A DNA stretch of 64,000 nucleotides from Anastatus disparis. Its lineage: Eukaryota; Arthropoda; Insecta; Hymenoptera; Eupelmidae. Under the pieces are notes generated by a model. It saw only the letters and a program-made list of their open reading frames with translations, did no database searches and had not been told where the DNA came from. A program made the position numbers and the translations under genes. Each line of letters begins with the position of its first letter. The first letter of the stretch is position 1. The DNA is taken from positions 6,820,001 through 6,884,000 of the forward strand of contig JAFFSR010000221.1 of assembly GCA_017163975.1 (NCBI GenBank). The letters are read 5' to 3'. Positions 1 to 13,624 of the stretch are shown one piece after another.

Positions 1-164
1 ACTTGAAATTAAAAGCATCCTTTAATTTTTCATGCAATCTTTATATCTTATTTGTTATTTTAAAATTAAAAAGCAATAAGAAAATTTTCAAAAAGAACTT
101 ACTTTTTATTATTATCTTTAAATCACCATAGAAGTTTTTTTAAAATAAATGTTTAAAAACAAAA

Positions 165-830
165 TTTTTTGCCATTCGCTGATACTTTCATTCTCGTCGC
201 TCATTTTTTCTCGTTGACATTTCTGAACAATCTTCTTTTGTTATTTTGTTTTCCCATAATTTTTTCCTTTTTACATTCTGCCCTTTCCTGTACCATCCTC
301 CCTCAGTCTTTTTGTCTCCCTTCATTTTCCGTAGTCTCGCTCGTCTTCTATACATTTCTTCTCCTCGTTTGAACTCATTGCGCTCAATTCAAATGCAAAT
401 ACAACGTAATGTCTGAGAGGCGCGCATGCGCGTGGCGCTAACAGAAAACAAATATCTCCAAAGAATTCATATCGCCCCCTTTTTCGGTGCATATTACGCG
501 AGCCACAACGAGAAAAAAGTATATATGTGAACCGTGGAGAATAACGTGTGCAAATTTTCCGTGGATGGCTCTTTTACTCGTTTTTTCTTTTAATTTTTTT
601 TTCCTCCTACTCTCTTTTTTCTTTTTTTTAAAACATTGGTATGCATATATAAGGAGTAATACTCACTATCATATCTTTTTCTTTTTTTTTACGCTGCTTC
701 CCGAACTGGCGTGTCACGATATTTTTCACATCTGATTTACGATGGTACTTAGCATGCCCTCCTTCTCTGTCTTTTTTTTTTTTTTGAAAATACAAGAATC
801 CAATTGCCAGTGTTAGGCAGTGCATGAACA
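165..830. other. Island: pyrimidine-rich, GC-richer patch
   Basis: T/C-rich with CpGs (GGCGCGCATGCGCGTGGCGC near 420). The open frames here translate to Phe/Leu-rich low complexity and are not taken as genes. Confidence 0.4.
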
Positions 831-2219
831 GATCTAGGAAGTCTTTTTAAACAAAGTGTGAAATGAAAGAGAATAAGAAGAATAAGAGTTTGCTCAAGAT
901 TAAGTAGAAATGTCGCGATGTTAAATTGAATAGGAAAATTTGTCGGGAGTCTAGTTTCAAAGCATTTAAATTTTTTTTTATTTTAAGATAATGAAAAAAG
1001 AACTAACGGATTTTGTGAATAAGTGATTAATTAGTGAAAATTGTAATCCTTTAATCAAATATCAAATAGTTACATAAAGAGTTGTAACTTTTTAAATATT
1101 AACAAGAAAAATAGTGGAATACGTTAAAAGTTTTATTATGAACAAGAGTTAAAGTTAATCATTAAAAAAAGTTTATTTTCATATGTTTATTTTAAAAATT
1201 TCATCTTATTTAATGTATTTTATACTATAAACAAATAATTTGAAATAAAAATGTAGAAATAAAAAGATTTTTTTAATCAACAAACTTTTTTCTAAAACTT
1301 TACTTTACACTGTTATACAAAAAATTAAATTTAAAAATCAATATAGCCGATTGCATCGTTGAAAACAATAAACAAAAACCAAAATTAAAAACAAATCTGA
1401 TCGGAAGTCATAAAAATTGTTAAATGTAACATTAATTACATCAATATATACAAATATTTAAAAATAACAATTAAAATCATACATTTAGTCTGGCATTAAA
1501 CAAATGTAAAATTCGTTTAAAATGAAACAATACTGTATTATCTTGTTAAATAAATTAGAATTATGCTCGTGAAACATTACGTCATGTTCAAGAGCGCTTG
1601 TTGAGTATACGTAAACATTCTGCTGATTAACAGCGACCCAAAATGTCATGACTCAAATGTTCTAAGACAGTTTCATGTTGCTCTTTGATTAACAGTTATT
1701 ACAAAAGTCATCTGTCAAGGTTAGACGATTATTTATTATTTATATTTAATAATACAATATTAAACTAATTCTTATATTTTAACAATATTAAGATTATATT
1801 TTATTGTTGTGCGAAACATTTATTCAAATTGAAAATTATATACAGTATCTCGAAAGATTTTTATTATACTTTAATTGGAGCTTTTTATTTGAAAAATTAA
1901 ATTGAAAAGTATATACCTTTGTTTTATGGTTTTATGCTGAAACAATAAAACGTAATATTTCATTTTAGCGCTAAAAATATTTTCTTTCATTTAACGTTTT
2001 TCACTTCGATTAAATTTGTTGTCATTTATTATAACGCGTAAATAAAAATACGAAAATTCCATGATTATAAGCTTTTCTATTTAATTGTAGAGCAGAGGTT
2101 TGTTTAAAAAACTTGATGATTAAATCTGCTATGGTTATAAATAAGTGCAATGCTCGAAATTAAAAGAAAAAAAAAATGAAAGGAAAGAGAATAAAGAAAG
2201 ATAAAGAATGAAGTAAAAA
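831..2219. other. AT-rich spacer
   Basis: Strongly A+T-rich with no open frame, RNA gene or repeat that I can support. Confidence 0.5.
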
Positions 2220-2530
2220 GTAGTAGTCCTTTAACAACATTTTGTCTTCCTTGAGGTCTGCACGCACGCGCATACATACCACTAGCAAGTAGTACTACTA
2301 CTTGTCCCTTTACCCTATCTTCTTTAGGTCCTGTTGAGACAAGGAGCTATCGCGTTTCCCCTTCATAACACTCACCTTAGGACATTTGTCTTCGTTTCTT
2401 ACGGCACTCCGACCGGATACTGCATATAGTTATGATTTAAAGTTCCGGTACACTTCTTCTGTCTTTCTTCAGTATCCTCCCACTTGTTTTCTGTCTACTG
2501 CAATGGCTTTGCGTTATTATAAGCGAGGCA
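2220..2530. other. Island with a weak - strand exon candidate
   Basis: GC-richer, with CpGs and the palindrome noted above. On the - strand a good donor (CTAAG|GTGAG) lies at 2371-2380. A 44-nt segment, 2376-2419, sits between it and an AG, with one open frame (ending EDKCPK). The pyrimidine tract is poor; confidence is low. Confidence 0.2.
2285..2305. repeat. Palindrome AAGTAGTACTACTACTT
   Basis: Perfect 8-bp arms with one central base, within the island at 2.22-2.53 kb. Could be a dimeric factor site; no factor assigned. Confidence 0.5.
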
Positions 2531-3082
2531 CTTTTTTTCAACTCTTTTGAATTTTATGTATAGATAAAATTTTAATTCTTGTAATGATAAGAAATATTTC
2601 GTAATTAACGCTAAGATGGCACGTTTTGGGAAGTGTTAAATTTAATTCTTTTGGAAACATTTTTTTATGAAAAGCATTTTTCTTTATGCTTTCTCGACCC
2701 TAAATTCATTAGTTTTTATTTTTATTTAGATAATTTAAAAAACGATAACTTTGATTGTTATGAATAATTTATTTTCGTAAGCAGTGCTGTTTAAAATGTA
2801 AATTTAACTATGGCAATTTGAAGGTTTTTTTTTAATTAAAATTTATAATAACAGTAAAGTTATTTCAATATATGAATGAATGGAATATTTTGCTTTCAAT
2901 AATTAATTTTAAAAACAGAACTATAAAATGTATAAATCAATTAAAAATTTAATTATTTTTTCGTTTTTTTTATACTTTTGAAACTTGATATAATTTTTTT
3001 TAAATTGCTGATATTTAGTATGTTAATATTTTAATTAATTAATTATAATAGACTGCCTACTTTAGTAACTATATTGGTCATT

Positions 3083-3144
3083 TAAATGAGATTATATATA
3101 ACATGATATATTTTAAGTTTATATTAAGATTATATATAACAAGT
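3083..3144. repeat. Short direct repeat AGATTATATATAACA
   Basis: The 15-mer occurs at about 3089 and again about 36 bp later, in AT-rich spacer. Minor. Confidence 0.5.
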
Positions 3145-5264
3145 CAATTTTAATTAATGATGCTAACGCATGCAAGATCCTTGTAAGGTATTTTTTCAAT
3201 TTTATTGAACAAAAAAACGTAAATTTTACCAAAATCATCTTAAACCAAATATCGGTTTTATATTTTAGTAATGATGATATTGCCATATTGAAGCGACAAA
3301 TCCCGCTCCGTTTTTACCGAGCATATGCAAAACAAATCGACCATTTTTTCAAGGCTTTTTTCAGCTTATATAATCTTACGGGGGGAAGGGTAGCTTATCA
3401 AGTGAACTCAAGCTGCTTAGTAAGCTTTAAATAGAGATTTCGTTGAACAACTTTTTTGCGAGACTTATATTTTAGAAACTACGCACTATCCTTATGAAGA
3501 AAATTACCGGGCTCATATAACTGTTGCTTCTCAGTGAAGAAAATTCTGTAAAAGTAAAAAAAATAAGATTTCAAACGACATTTTAGAAACTTCTTTTTGA
3601 GTAATAGTAATTAAAATCAGATTCGATAGGGATTTTGTGTATTTTTATATTATACTCAAACGTACAAATACACAAGTATTCTCTAAATTTTCAATTTTTT
3701 TTTTATTTTTCTTAACGGATTTCCCACACTATTCTTCTCGATATTATATGTACAGTCGATTGGGAATTATTGTTGAATATGCACATATTTATGTATTATC
3801 AAACATTGCTTTAAATATTAATGATTTATTTACACACTCGGTTGAGAAAAATGTTCAATACTCTATTCTTTATTCAATATTTCTTTCTATCTTCCTCTCT
3901 CTCTCTCTACTTCAAAGCATTTAAATTTAATACTTTTTCATTGAATAATATATAAGATGGAGAATATTTTAAAAATCCATTATTTATCTGCGTTGAAAGA
4001 AAAAAAAATCATGTTGCTACTTATATTTGTTTTGATTAAAAGAACATTTGAGCACTCCATTACTCAACTCGCGAATATAAATTTCTCAAACACTTAAAAA
4101 CACCTCTAGACATACAAGCCCAGCTTTTAAAAATATTTACTCAGCCAGTGAAGTGTATATTTTTCTCCTTCCTCGGAGCACAGAAAATTTTAGCACTCTA
4201 TCCTTCTATCTTCTTTTTTAACCTTACCTTCCTCAACATTTTAGCGACTTTCCCCGAATATCCTTTGACGAACTTATTAGCATTACAGATTTTTTTTTTT
4301 TTTGCTCAAGAAAGTAAGTATCAAAAGAAAAATGAGACGAAGGCCTTTGATAGTAAGGAAAAAAAATGACGCTTTAAATATCAAATTTTATATGTAAACA
4401 TTTTTCAACTTTAAATTTAAATGTAATATTAACAAACATTAAATAATAAAATTTTTAAATACATTTTATTTATTTTCTTACTTTACACAATAATTGTTCA
4501 TATGAAAATTTAAATTTTCATATAAGCAATTATTAAATAAACTGTTGATAACATGTTACAAATTTGGTAGATTTGTAAAGATCCGTCATTAAAAATCATA
4601 ATTTTATAAATTTGGATTCTGCAAGCTGATTTTTAAAACTCTCAACAAATCAGAAATTGAGCCACATTTTTACTATGCAAACTGAAAGATCACAAGAAAA
4701 TTATTTTAAAAAAACCAACTCATGTGTAAAAGATAACATTTTTACTTAATTTTTGAAATTTAAGATTTTTTTATTTAAAATTCTTCTTGAAATTTTAATT
4801 CTTTTTCTAAAAATTATTTTCACTAGATCCCTTTGATCATATAGGCTACTTTTCCTTTTTCACATATGAATATTAGAAGATTAACAAGTAATACTATATT
4901 TACATATCAATATAGTCAGAGCGTGATTAAATTTATAATTCGCTAAAATTAAAGTAAGAATTAACTAGGTGTAATCTAAACACATTGAATATTAAAATAA
5001 TTTCATTAGCAGAAGTAAATATTACAAATAATAATTGACAACTAAATAATTAATATATCTATTATCTAATTTGATATATTATTTTCATTTTCATTAATGT
5101 TTAATTCATTTCAATTTCACGCATACGAGTTACGTTCAAAGTTTAGAATTACATTTGTAATGTACTAATATTTATATTATACTAACATAAATATTATACT
5201 AATATAAACATTATGGCTTCTATTTTTGAGTTGCTTAAAAAAAAACGAGTAAAGATGAATATAT

Positions 5265-5475
5265 ATAATTATACAAGTTTATTATTATTGTTTATAATAA
5301 AAGTTAAATAATATATATCTTCATATACAAATTAAACAATTATTAATAATTTTATTAAAACAAAAAAACAACAAAGAAAACAAAAACAACCAACAAAAAA
5401 ACCAATAATTATACAAGTTTATTATTATTATTAATAGTAAATATTATATCTTCATATACAAATTAAACAAATTAT
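5265..5475. repeat. Direct duplication of a ~70-bp AT-rich unit
   Basis: Two copies, about 5265-5343 and 5405-5473, share ATAATTATACAAGTTTATTA at the left and ATCTTCATATACAAATTAAA at the right, with small indels between. The 60-bp spacer is A/C-rich (many AACA units) and almost free of T and G. It looks like a local segmental duplication or a decayed tandem array. Confidence 0.75.
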
Positions 5476-5851
5476 TTGTCATTTAAAAGAAAAAATTATT
5501 TATTTAAAAAAAATGCAAAATAAAATCAGACGTTTAAAATTTAATTCCGTTAAGAAATGAGAAAAGATTACGAAGATCTTACTTAATCCAACACCAAACC
5601 CATAAAAGCCTAAAAGTTCAAGTGGTTTCTGTCAAGTCCCTCTTGAATACTATCTCATTTTGACTTCCCTTATATATATATCGACAAGTCAAAAGAGTAA
5701 GAGGCAAGAGGAAAAAAAAAGAAGTCAAAAGAATAAAGGCGTAAATACCAAAGGGAGCAAAAGAAAAGAAAAGAAAAGAAAAAAAAACGAAAGAAGGAAT
5801 CCACTAATGTAAATTCGTTCAAGTTCGTTCTTCTTTATATTTTTGCTTCGA

Positions 5852-5951
<100 letters not shown>

Positions 5952-6227
5952 GAGTCTTTAGGTCTGTGTAATATTCTAAGGGGTCGTCTTAGCATATATC
6001 GAGCCGTAATGAAACATGCCGTGACTGAAAAGTAGTAAACAACCATTAGTATGATAAAGGCAAAAAATAAAATTCTCACCACGGTATATAAACGGCAAAG
6101 AAGCTACAGTTAAGTATGTGTATATGTGTATATGTAGCTTTAAGTTGGAAAAGGATTTTACGGCGCGTCATTCGATGATTTAAGACGTGCAAGCGAGATG
6201 GAGAAAAAAAGGAAACCGAAACCAAAT

Positions 6228-6262
6228 CATACACACGCGCGCGCGCACGTACACGTGCATGT
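6228..6262. other. 35-bp alternating purine-pyrimidine tract (Z-DNA candidate)
   Basis: Strict purine/pyrimidine alternation through a core of CGCGCGCGCGCACGTACACGTGCATG, the class of sequence most prone to flip to Z-DNA. It sits 280 bp after the (CA)49 run. A shorter (GC)n tract of the same kind is at 11762-11774. Confidence 0.7.
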
Positions 6263-6900
6263 TTGTATTTATACATACATATAAATATATACAAAAAAGT
6301 GTAAAGACGAAAGGGATGCGAGGAGAAGATGGAGGGGGGTAAAAAGAAGGCCTATACATAATACTGTCTAGGCCTTTCTGATTTATCTTGCAACTCGACC
6401 CCTTGTTAAAAAAAAGAAAGAAGAAAGCAAGAGAAAGATAGAAATAGAGAATACGAGGACCTTCTTGCATAGTCAATGCATGACGTCGTGTGCGCGCCAC
6501 AAGGCAACCCGCGATAAAGAGAATATAAGCGCATATATATATATACCGTGCTACGGTGCGAGAGAGCCAAAGTGCGCTCTGGTACAAGGCCGATTATGTG
6601 TACGGTAAAAGAGGGGTTGTTGCTTTGCCTTTGCCTTATACTCTCTAACGCTTACACTTCTATTCTTCTGTTTTCCTTTTCTTTTTTACTTTCTTCTTCT
6701 TCTTCTTTTTTTTTCAACAAGTAAACGATACACGTATATGTATACGATCGATGGGGGTGTAAGAGGAATATTTGCTTTTTTCACACCCATAACATATACA
6801 TATATATGTATCGATAGGTTGGCTAGGTCGTTGCCTGTATAACTTGGGCCAACGATCTCTTGACTTTTTGTTTACTTTTCATATGTGTAAACCATCTTTG

Positions 6901-9160
6901 CATGGATAGAAATGAAATATAAACAAGTATTTTCAATTATTTATTTGGAAATTTTCTTTTTTCACTTCGCACAGGAGATTGAGCTTGAAATTCGTTAATT
7001 ATTGAACGGTTGAGCTGAAATTTTTGAATTGCTTTCAATCGATCGTATAGAATGTTTCAATAAATTTATTATTATCAAAGAGAAATATAACTTTAATTAG
7101 ATTACTAGGTCACCTTCATTTAGGATAAACTTGTGCAAAATTTTAAGCTTTCTTATATGCAAAATATTACCGTTATATGCACTTTCGTATCATTTTTCAT
7201 GTATAAAGAAAAAAACATTAAAGAAAACGAAATACAATATTAGAATTATTAAGAAAAATTGAATATACAAACCAATTCTTTAAATGACATGCAATATTAT
7301 TTCGATCTTTTATGTAAGAAAGAAAATTTTCATTCAAATAATATGAAATAAAGTTGTATAAAAAAATTAATAAAGAATACTGTTTCCAAGGGTCTAAGAA
7401 TTCATTTTTTATATATTTTTACAGCTGAGAAGTGTGCTAAAAATAAAATATTCAATATGTTGTATTCTATAATTCTGAGCTGGATTTTTTTCTAAAAAGT
7501 CATTCATCCTTAATTTATAAGAAATGAATTGCTCGTTTATGAATTATCAATACAATTTGAGTGTTCAATTATTTCTAAAAGTATTTCTGTTCCGATATTA
7601 TGAATTTGCTTGAATATGTTTCTTAGAATGTGGCAAATATCTTCTATTCTATTTTATCCAGATTGATTAAGTTTTCATCGATTTGATAGTCTTATACTAT
7701 TTTCAATTGTAAAAATAGAAGATATTTAAAATTGAAAATATTTGAAAATTAAATGAATCCTACAGTATCATAAAATAATTAAAAATATAATCAGTGAAAA
7801 GAGTCATTATAACTGTCCGTATGAAATTATACGTACGAAAGATCATGTAAAATATTGAATAATCTAATAATCTTTGAGCACGTGTCTAGTGAGCAGGAAA
7901 AATTGTACGCATGTGAATGAGATCGCATATTTATGAGTGTAAATAACCGGGAATACATGAGAAAGGAAATTAATCGATTACGTGGTTTGGTCACGACGAA
8001 CGAAATATTTAATAAAAAGAAAAAAAAAAGAATCAAAAGCATTATATCGAATGAGTGAGCAAGTAATTTGTTCTGAAACACGCAAAAAATTGATCACGCA
8101 ATAGCGTTAATAACTTCATAGTAATCGTATTGTGAGCCAAAAAGAAAACTTTTTTTTTGTGTTTCGGATGATTGTATAGAATCAAAAAAAAAAAAAAAGA
8201 AAAACAATAAGGAAAACACTGAATAAGTTAATAAATTATTCAAACTTGTTTAATTAATAGTACACACGAAAAGAAATTTCACGGTGAAATTTTTGCCGTA
8301 CGAAAATTGTCCGAAAAAGTATAATAATTTTGATTATAGCAACTTTTTTGATGTACATCAGTCTCTGATTAAATTACTGTACACACGCAAAATTTACTCT
8401 ACGGTTCCTTATTAGCTACCATTAATAAAAAGAACAACGGGTTGAGATTATTAGAGGACGACTTTATTTAATGATTTTTTTGAAAAGTTAACTGCAGTGA
8501 TAGTAATGATTTGTAAGTATAATTTGAAGTTTTTAATTCGATTTCATAAAAGCTTAAAATGATTAAATTTCACTACCTTATTTTGAGAATGTTTGATAAA
8601 ATGAAATTATTTTCATTTACATTATTGAATTAAAATTTTGATTCTTTTATTTTCTTATATATTATTTTCATTTCCTTATAGATATACTTAAAAAATGATG
8701 AAATTTCTCATTAATAACAAAAGTTCATTCATATAACCAAAATTAAAATTAAAATTATTATTCGCCATTCTTTGCCTTCAAAAATAATTGGTATTATCGT
8801 TTATAATGACAGCATCATTATCCAGCTTATGATCCCGTTGGTCAAATGGTATAATTCATATAAATTAGTACATTTTCTACAAAACGGCATGCATAATCAC
8901 GTTTCCAAGGGCTTTACAACCTGAAATTTTTGGACAAACTCATTTATTTTGCAAACCGTTCTGCAAAATTTGTAGTAGTTATATTTTTTTGCATACGCCT
9001 TTAATGCATGGTGTATTAACCATACCTACTGTATATATATGTTAAATTTTCATTCGTGTATTCCTTGTATAAAGCAATGCATACTATCGTCGTTTCTTGT
9101 CCAATCTTTCTCAAAAGCTTTCATAGATTTTCTCCTCTAGTTTAAAAAAAAAAAACCCCT
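6901..9160. other. AT-rich spacer
   Basis: No supported gene. Contains the palindrome near 8268. Confidence 0.5.
8268..8290. repeat. Palindrome AAATTTCACGGTGAAATTT
   Basis: Perfect 9-bp arms with one central base. TACACACG occurs just before it and again about 110 bp later (8380), so these may be internal repeats of a decayed element. Confidence 0.45.
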
Positions 9161-9905
9161 TAGCGTGTGCACGTGGCTTTAGTTTAGCTGGCGGCTACTT
9201 AACGTTGCATTAAATTTTTGATAACGGTACGACCGTCGCGCACGGCCGGACGTACACGTAGTGTTTTAAAAAAAAAAAAAAAAAAAGAGAAAAAAGTACT
9301 TGGAAAAAAAAGAGAATGATGGAGGAAGCGGGAGAGAGAGAAAGAGAGAAAAGAGGGTTTACAGAAAATGAAAGGTAGAAGGAAATGTAAGTGGAAAAGG
9401 GATGAGAAGGTAAAGTTGCGACGCCATTAAGATAATCTCACAGTTACGAAAGACGTTTCGCTTTCTCGTCGCGCTTTGCACTAACTATAACCAAAGCGAC
9501 TTATGTCTCAAGCCCATGGCAAGCCCAAGCCGCGGCTTGTAATTATAGATAAAACGTTGAATAAAATTTCAAGAAATACAAGAGAGAGAGAGTGGGAGTT
9601 TTCGTGCTGTCCACTATATACTTGTAACTTTGTGCTCTCCTTTTTTTATTTATTTAATTTTTCTTCCTTTCTTTTGTTGCACTCGCGCTTCCTTTTTCTC
9701 TTTTTTTTTGTATATGTATATAACACGTGTAGTTTGAATGGTTTTTACTCTAGTGTGCGAGTTGAAGGATAAGAATCTAAGTGTTAGAAACTAAGCGCTA
9801 ACACGAGCTATGAGGTAATCCGATATCGTGGTACAAACGACCAAACCACTAACCACTCGGGACACGGGCACGTCCATTGCATTCTTGTTTTGAGATGCCC
9901 GGCCA
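9161..9905 (+). promoter_or_regulatory. Island: possible CpG promoter and untranslated first exon
   Basis: CpG-rich start (ACGACCGTCGCGCACGGCCG near 9230), GA-rich middle and an A19 run at 9268-9286. It ends at a GTAAGT donor at 9906, after CCCGGCCA. An ATG at 9895 sits 11 nt before that donor. This is what a first exon whose start codon lies at its end would look like, but no partner acceptor can be assigned. Inference only. Confidence 0.2.
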
Positions 9906-11280
9906 GTAAGTCGAAAACTTTTTCAACGAAATAAAAGTCGTTAAAGTTATTTGCGGTAAATCAGAAAACTGGGCTGATGTATTTTATTAAGTTTCTAGTT
10001 TTGATTTTCTCAATCTTATTACCAAGATAATAATCTTTTTCTCCTGGCGCTGCTGTTGTTCGAACTTTTTTTTAATCCGCTAATTAGGAAATACAATTTT
10101 ATATATAGAAATAAAAACTTGGGAAAATTTAAAACTTATTAAATCTTTTTATTTACAATTAAATATTATAAAATATTTATTTTTCTTGGTTGGTCATTTG
10201 CAAAAGTAAATAAAATGCTAAGAAAAAAGTCATAATTGCTTAAATTAAAAGTTGCATTTGTTGTACGTTTTTATGTTTGTAAATTATGTTTGGCGTGTAC
10301 TTGTTGCATAATATATTGTTTCTTCACAATGAGCTTCAAGATGTAACTATTTCTGAGTATTTTCAAGAATAAAAATGAATATAACCATTTACTGTAAAAA
10401 AAAACAAGAGTATTTTATCATTCTTTTGAAGTATTTAGATTAATCTTTAGATTCAGCGAGAAGATAAAGAAACAGAAGCTAAAATGAAACGGAGATTTAT
10501 CCTCATGATCATCTAAAGTTAAATTTCAAAAGACTATCCACACAAAATTAAAAACTTCAAGATGTTTCTTTAAGTAGAAAAGCAAAATGGCTTCTTAAAA
10601 ATCTTCTTATTTTGCATTTAATTATTAGCAAAAATTAAATTCTGTAAACTATATGTAGCTCCATTGTTGTACAGAATTTCCTGCTGGGAATGAAAATTTT
10701 TTTTTCTTAAATTAAATTTTCCATCATTTAAATTTACATTGGTTTTGAAAATGTATTTTATTCATATAGAAATACGTAAAAATTTAGTGGATTATTCAAG
10801 TACACGTGTCTACATATTTGAGTGACTACATACATGAACAATAAATAATTCAATGCCTACCAAATAATTAAATAGAAAATCAATTATTTTTGTTTAATAA
10901 TAAACTAATTACTTTGGCTCAACCTAAATAACGTGTATTCGTTTATATAATAATTTTAATAAAATTTTTTACGTTAACCATTTTTGCATTAAAAATTTTT
11001 CCTTTTTTTTTAAAGAATTGGAATCCAATAAATATTTTTATAATCTATGCAATTTATAACACGTTTTAATTAAATTTTATAAGAATTAACTTTTAATATT
11101 AAAATGCGTATACGTATTCTCATTGGGAATCGTTACTTGAATTTATAATAATGTTAATATTACAGAATTTATATCGAATTAAAATACTCTTCTGTATTAG
11201 CATTAATCGAAGTATCAATGACCCTTAAAAAAATAAACTACACAACCTCAAAGAGCTCAATACGATAAAATAGCTTTGCA
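9906..11280. other. AT-rich spacer
   Basis: No supported feature. Confidence 0.5.
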
Positions 11281-12060
11281 ATTTCGAATGAGCTTTTGCA
11301 TATATGTGCCAGGACACATATATGCCAAAGTCACAATTTCCGTGCTTCCAGTCACCAGTACGTGATCTGTAAAGCCTCTTCAACATCAACATTCAAATTT
11401 GACAATTTTTTTTTTTTTGTTGCTTAAACATTTGAATGTACGTGTAGGTGGATATGCATGTAGACTATGTGCATACATAGAAACACACAGGTTTCGCGCA
11501 TCCGCTGCGACATTCGTAGGCGGACCTTTCGCTAAGCTAAAAAGTTGGAGGGTGGGAAGAGAGCGAGAGAAAGCTCGGAAAAGTAATAGTGGTAGTGGTT
11601 TTATATACGTATATATCTGTACGGTATATACGTATACTAAAAAGTAAAAGGCAGGCAAACGTTTAGTGGCGCCAGAGGGCGGTCGACCTGGGAAACAAGC
11701 TCTGGGTGGTCGGGCCGTGAGCAAGCCGTCAGTCGCGAGGTAACCGCCGACCAAAGTACTGTGCGCGCGCGCGCTTTGTAATCTCAGCGAAGTTTTTTTT
11801 GTTGTGCAAAAAAAAAAAAAAAAAAAGGAACGAACGAACCTCTCCACATATAGATATATCGTTGAAAGTTAATACAAAGATATACATCTATCTTTTTTTT
11901 TAATACTTTGTGTGTGACTGCCCAAGCGCAGCTTTTTTTATATAATAACGTGTGCGCACAAGCAATCATTCGTGTGCTTTAAGTACGGATAAACGTGCTC
12001 AAGCGATTTTAGTTTCTTTTTTTACATCGTGCGTTCACGTGCTTTTTTTTAGAAAATAAA
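11281..12060. other. Island: the most GC-rich patch, with a CTCF-like site
   Basis: 11640-11790 is the richest G+C stretch I saw, with (GC)n at 11762-11774. GCGCCAGAGGGCGG at 11669-11682 matches 12 of 14 positions of the commonly quoted CTCF core CCASYAGRKGGCRS. The 153-codon frame on the - strand (11386-11847) starts at GTG and is low complexity at both ends; I do not call it a gene. Confidence 0.4.
11295..11329. repeat. Inverted repeat of 14 bp
   Basis: TTTGCATATATGTG and CACATATATGCCAAA face each other across about six bases, with one bulged base. It stands at the left edge of the island at 11.3-12.0 kb. Confidence 0.6.
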
Positions 12061-12129
12061 AATACTGTATTTTACAAAGAATGTGGTAATTAAAGTTTTA
12101 TAAATTTTTTTTATTTTAATTTTAATTTA

Positions 12130-12260
12130 AAAATTTTAGTGATAACAGTGTAATTTATAATTTTATTTTCAAAATTATCAGTTTTTAATTTACAATATAA
12201 AAAAGTTATTAATTTTTTTTTCATTTTTCTTATTAACAATAGTGATAACAGTGTTTTTCT
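12130..12260. repeat. Repeated TAGTGATAACAGTGT word
   Basis: The 15-mer occurs twice about 100 bp apart in T-rich spacer. Minor local duplication. Confidence 0.4.
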
Positions 12261-13624
12261 TTCAAAACTTTGAAAACTTGTGAAATGAGTTTTCTTAAAA
12301 AAAAATTTGAATGATATAAATTCAAATTTTAAATATTCTTTTATTTACTTTTATTTGTAACAATGGTGGTAAAAGTGAAAAAGTTTTCTTTTATTTAGAA
12401 AAAAAGAAACGTCTTAGCGATGTCATTGTTATATCGTTCGAAAGGAATATGTAAATGTGATTCTAAAGTAAAGGTTTTCGTAAGGAAGTGACTGGTCTGG
12501 AAATGTGACGTTTCAAAGTTTATTGTTCGTGAATAAGAAGTACAACGGAAGCACATGATACCGAAACTCAACGGATTGTCAGAGGAAGCTTTAAGCATTG
12601 GGTTTTTTTTAATACATGCATATACAATGAATGCTGCTTTTTCTAGAATGATTTTTATATATTTTTTTATTTTTAATAAGAATTTTATCGAATTTTATTG
12701 AACTATTTGATCTAACAAATAGTATTTAACTTTTTTGATAAAATATTATTGAGTAAATATAATGAAAGTTAATAAGTTAATTTAGAATTTATATTAAAAA
12801 TTATTTCAGTTAAAGAAGGTTGATAAATAATTTAGAATAAGGAAATATAAAACTGAATATACGGCAAATAGAAATAGTAATGTAAAATGATAAATAATTT
12901 ACATGAGAAGATAGGAAATATTCTAAAAATTTTGGAAATTCATAAAAGAACCATATTCTACATAGCATACTATTAAAATTTAAAGAATAATAGATCTGAA
13001 TACCTCTTTTTTAATGCATAAAACAAAACGAAGATTGAACGTAAAAAATATATTTGCCATTAATTCAATTAGATTGTAATTTAAAAATTACATTTATGTT
13101 TATGGGAATTCCAATGGATCTCCATGTTGTCATGGATTAATACCAATTTATACTATTAATTTATTTATCTTACTTTGCGTAATATGATTTTTATTTTTCA
13201 ATCGTTAATAAATTGTTTTGAGCCATAAGTGTCAGGACAAAGGCAATAATTCCTTTTGGTATAACAATGAGGGAAAGTTTTTAATCGCATAAAAACGTCT
13301 ATTTTTCTGCGTTTACAATTTTAAAATTACGACAACTTTATCATCGTATTAAAGCTACAGGAAGTTTTATCAACACATTCACGGGTAAAATCATTTTTAC
13401 GATCTTACACATGAGGGGATAAAACAATCGAAAAACTCTGCAATAACCGTTCGATTGATATTACTTTCGAACAAAAATGAAATAAATTCAATAAAGTATT
13501 ATATTTTTTTGTATCTTTTATGTATACAAGCCATAAAGTTAAACTATCGCAAATTCTGTAATTTTTAAAAGCATAAATTTTATATTTAATTTAAACTGAT
13601 CGACTATCATATCTATTGGTTTAA

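Larger units (their letters stand above)
2531..5640. other. AT-rich spacer
   Basis: Apart from the repeats entered separately and a short (CT)n run near 3895-3910, no supported feature was seen. Confidence 0.5.

Noticed and set aside
6180..6587. 135-codon frame on the - strand
   Set aside because: Low-complexity Phe/Arg-rich peptide from simple repeats.
11386..11847. 153-codon frame on the - strand
   Set aside because: Starts at GTG, has homopolymer Phe and Lys ends and no recognisable domain; its length reflects locally higher G+C.
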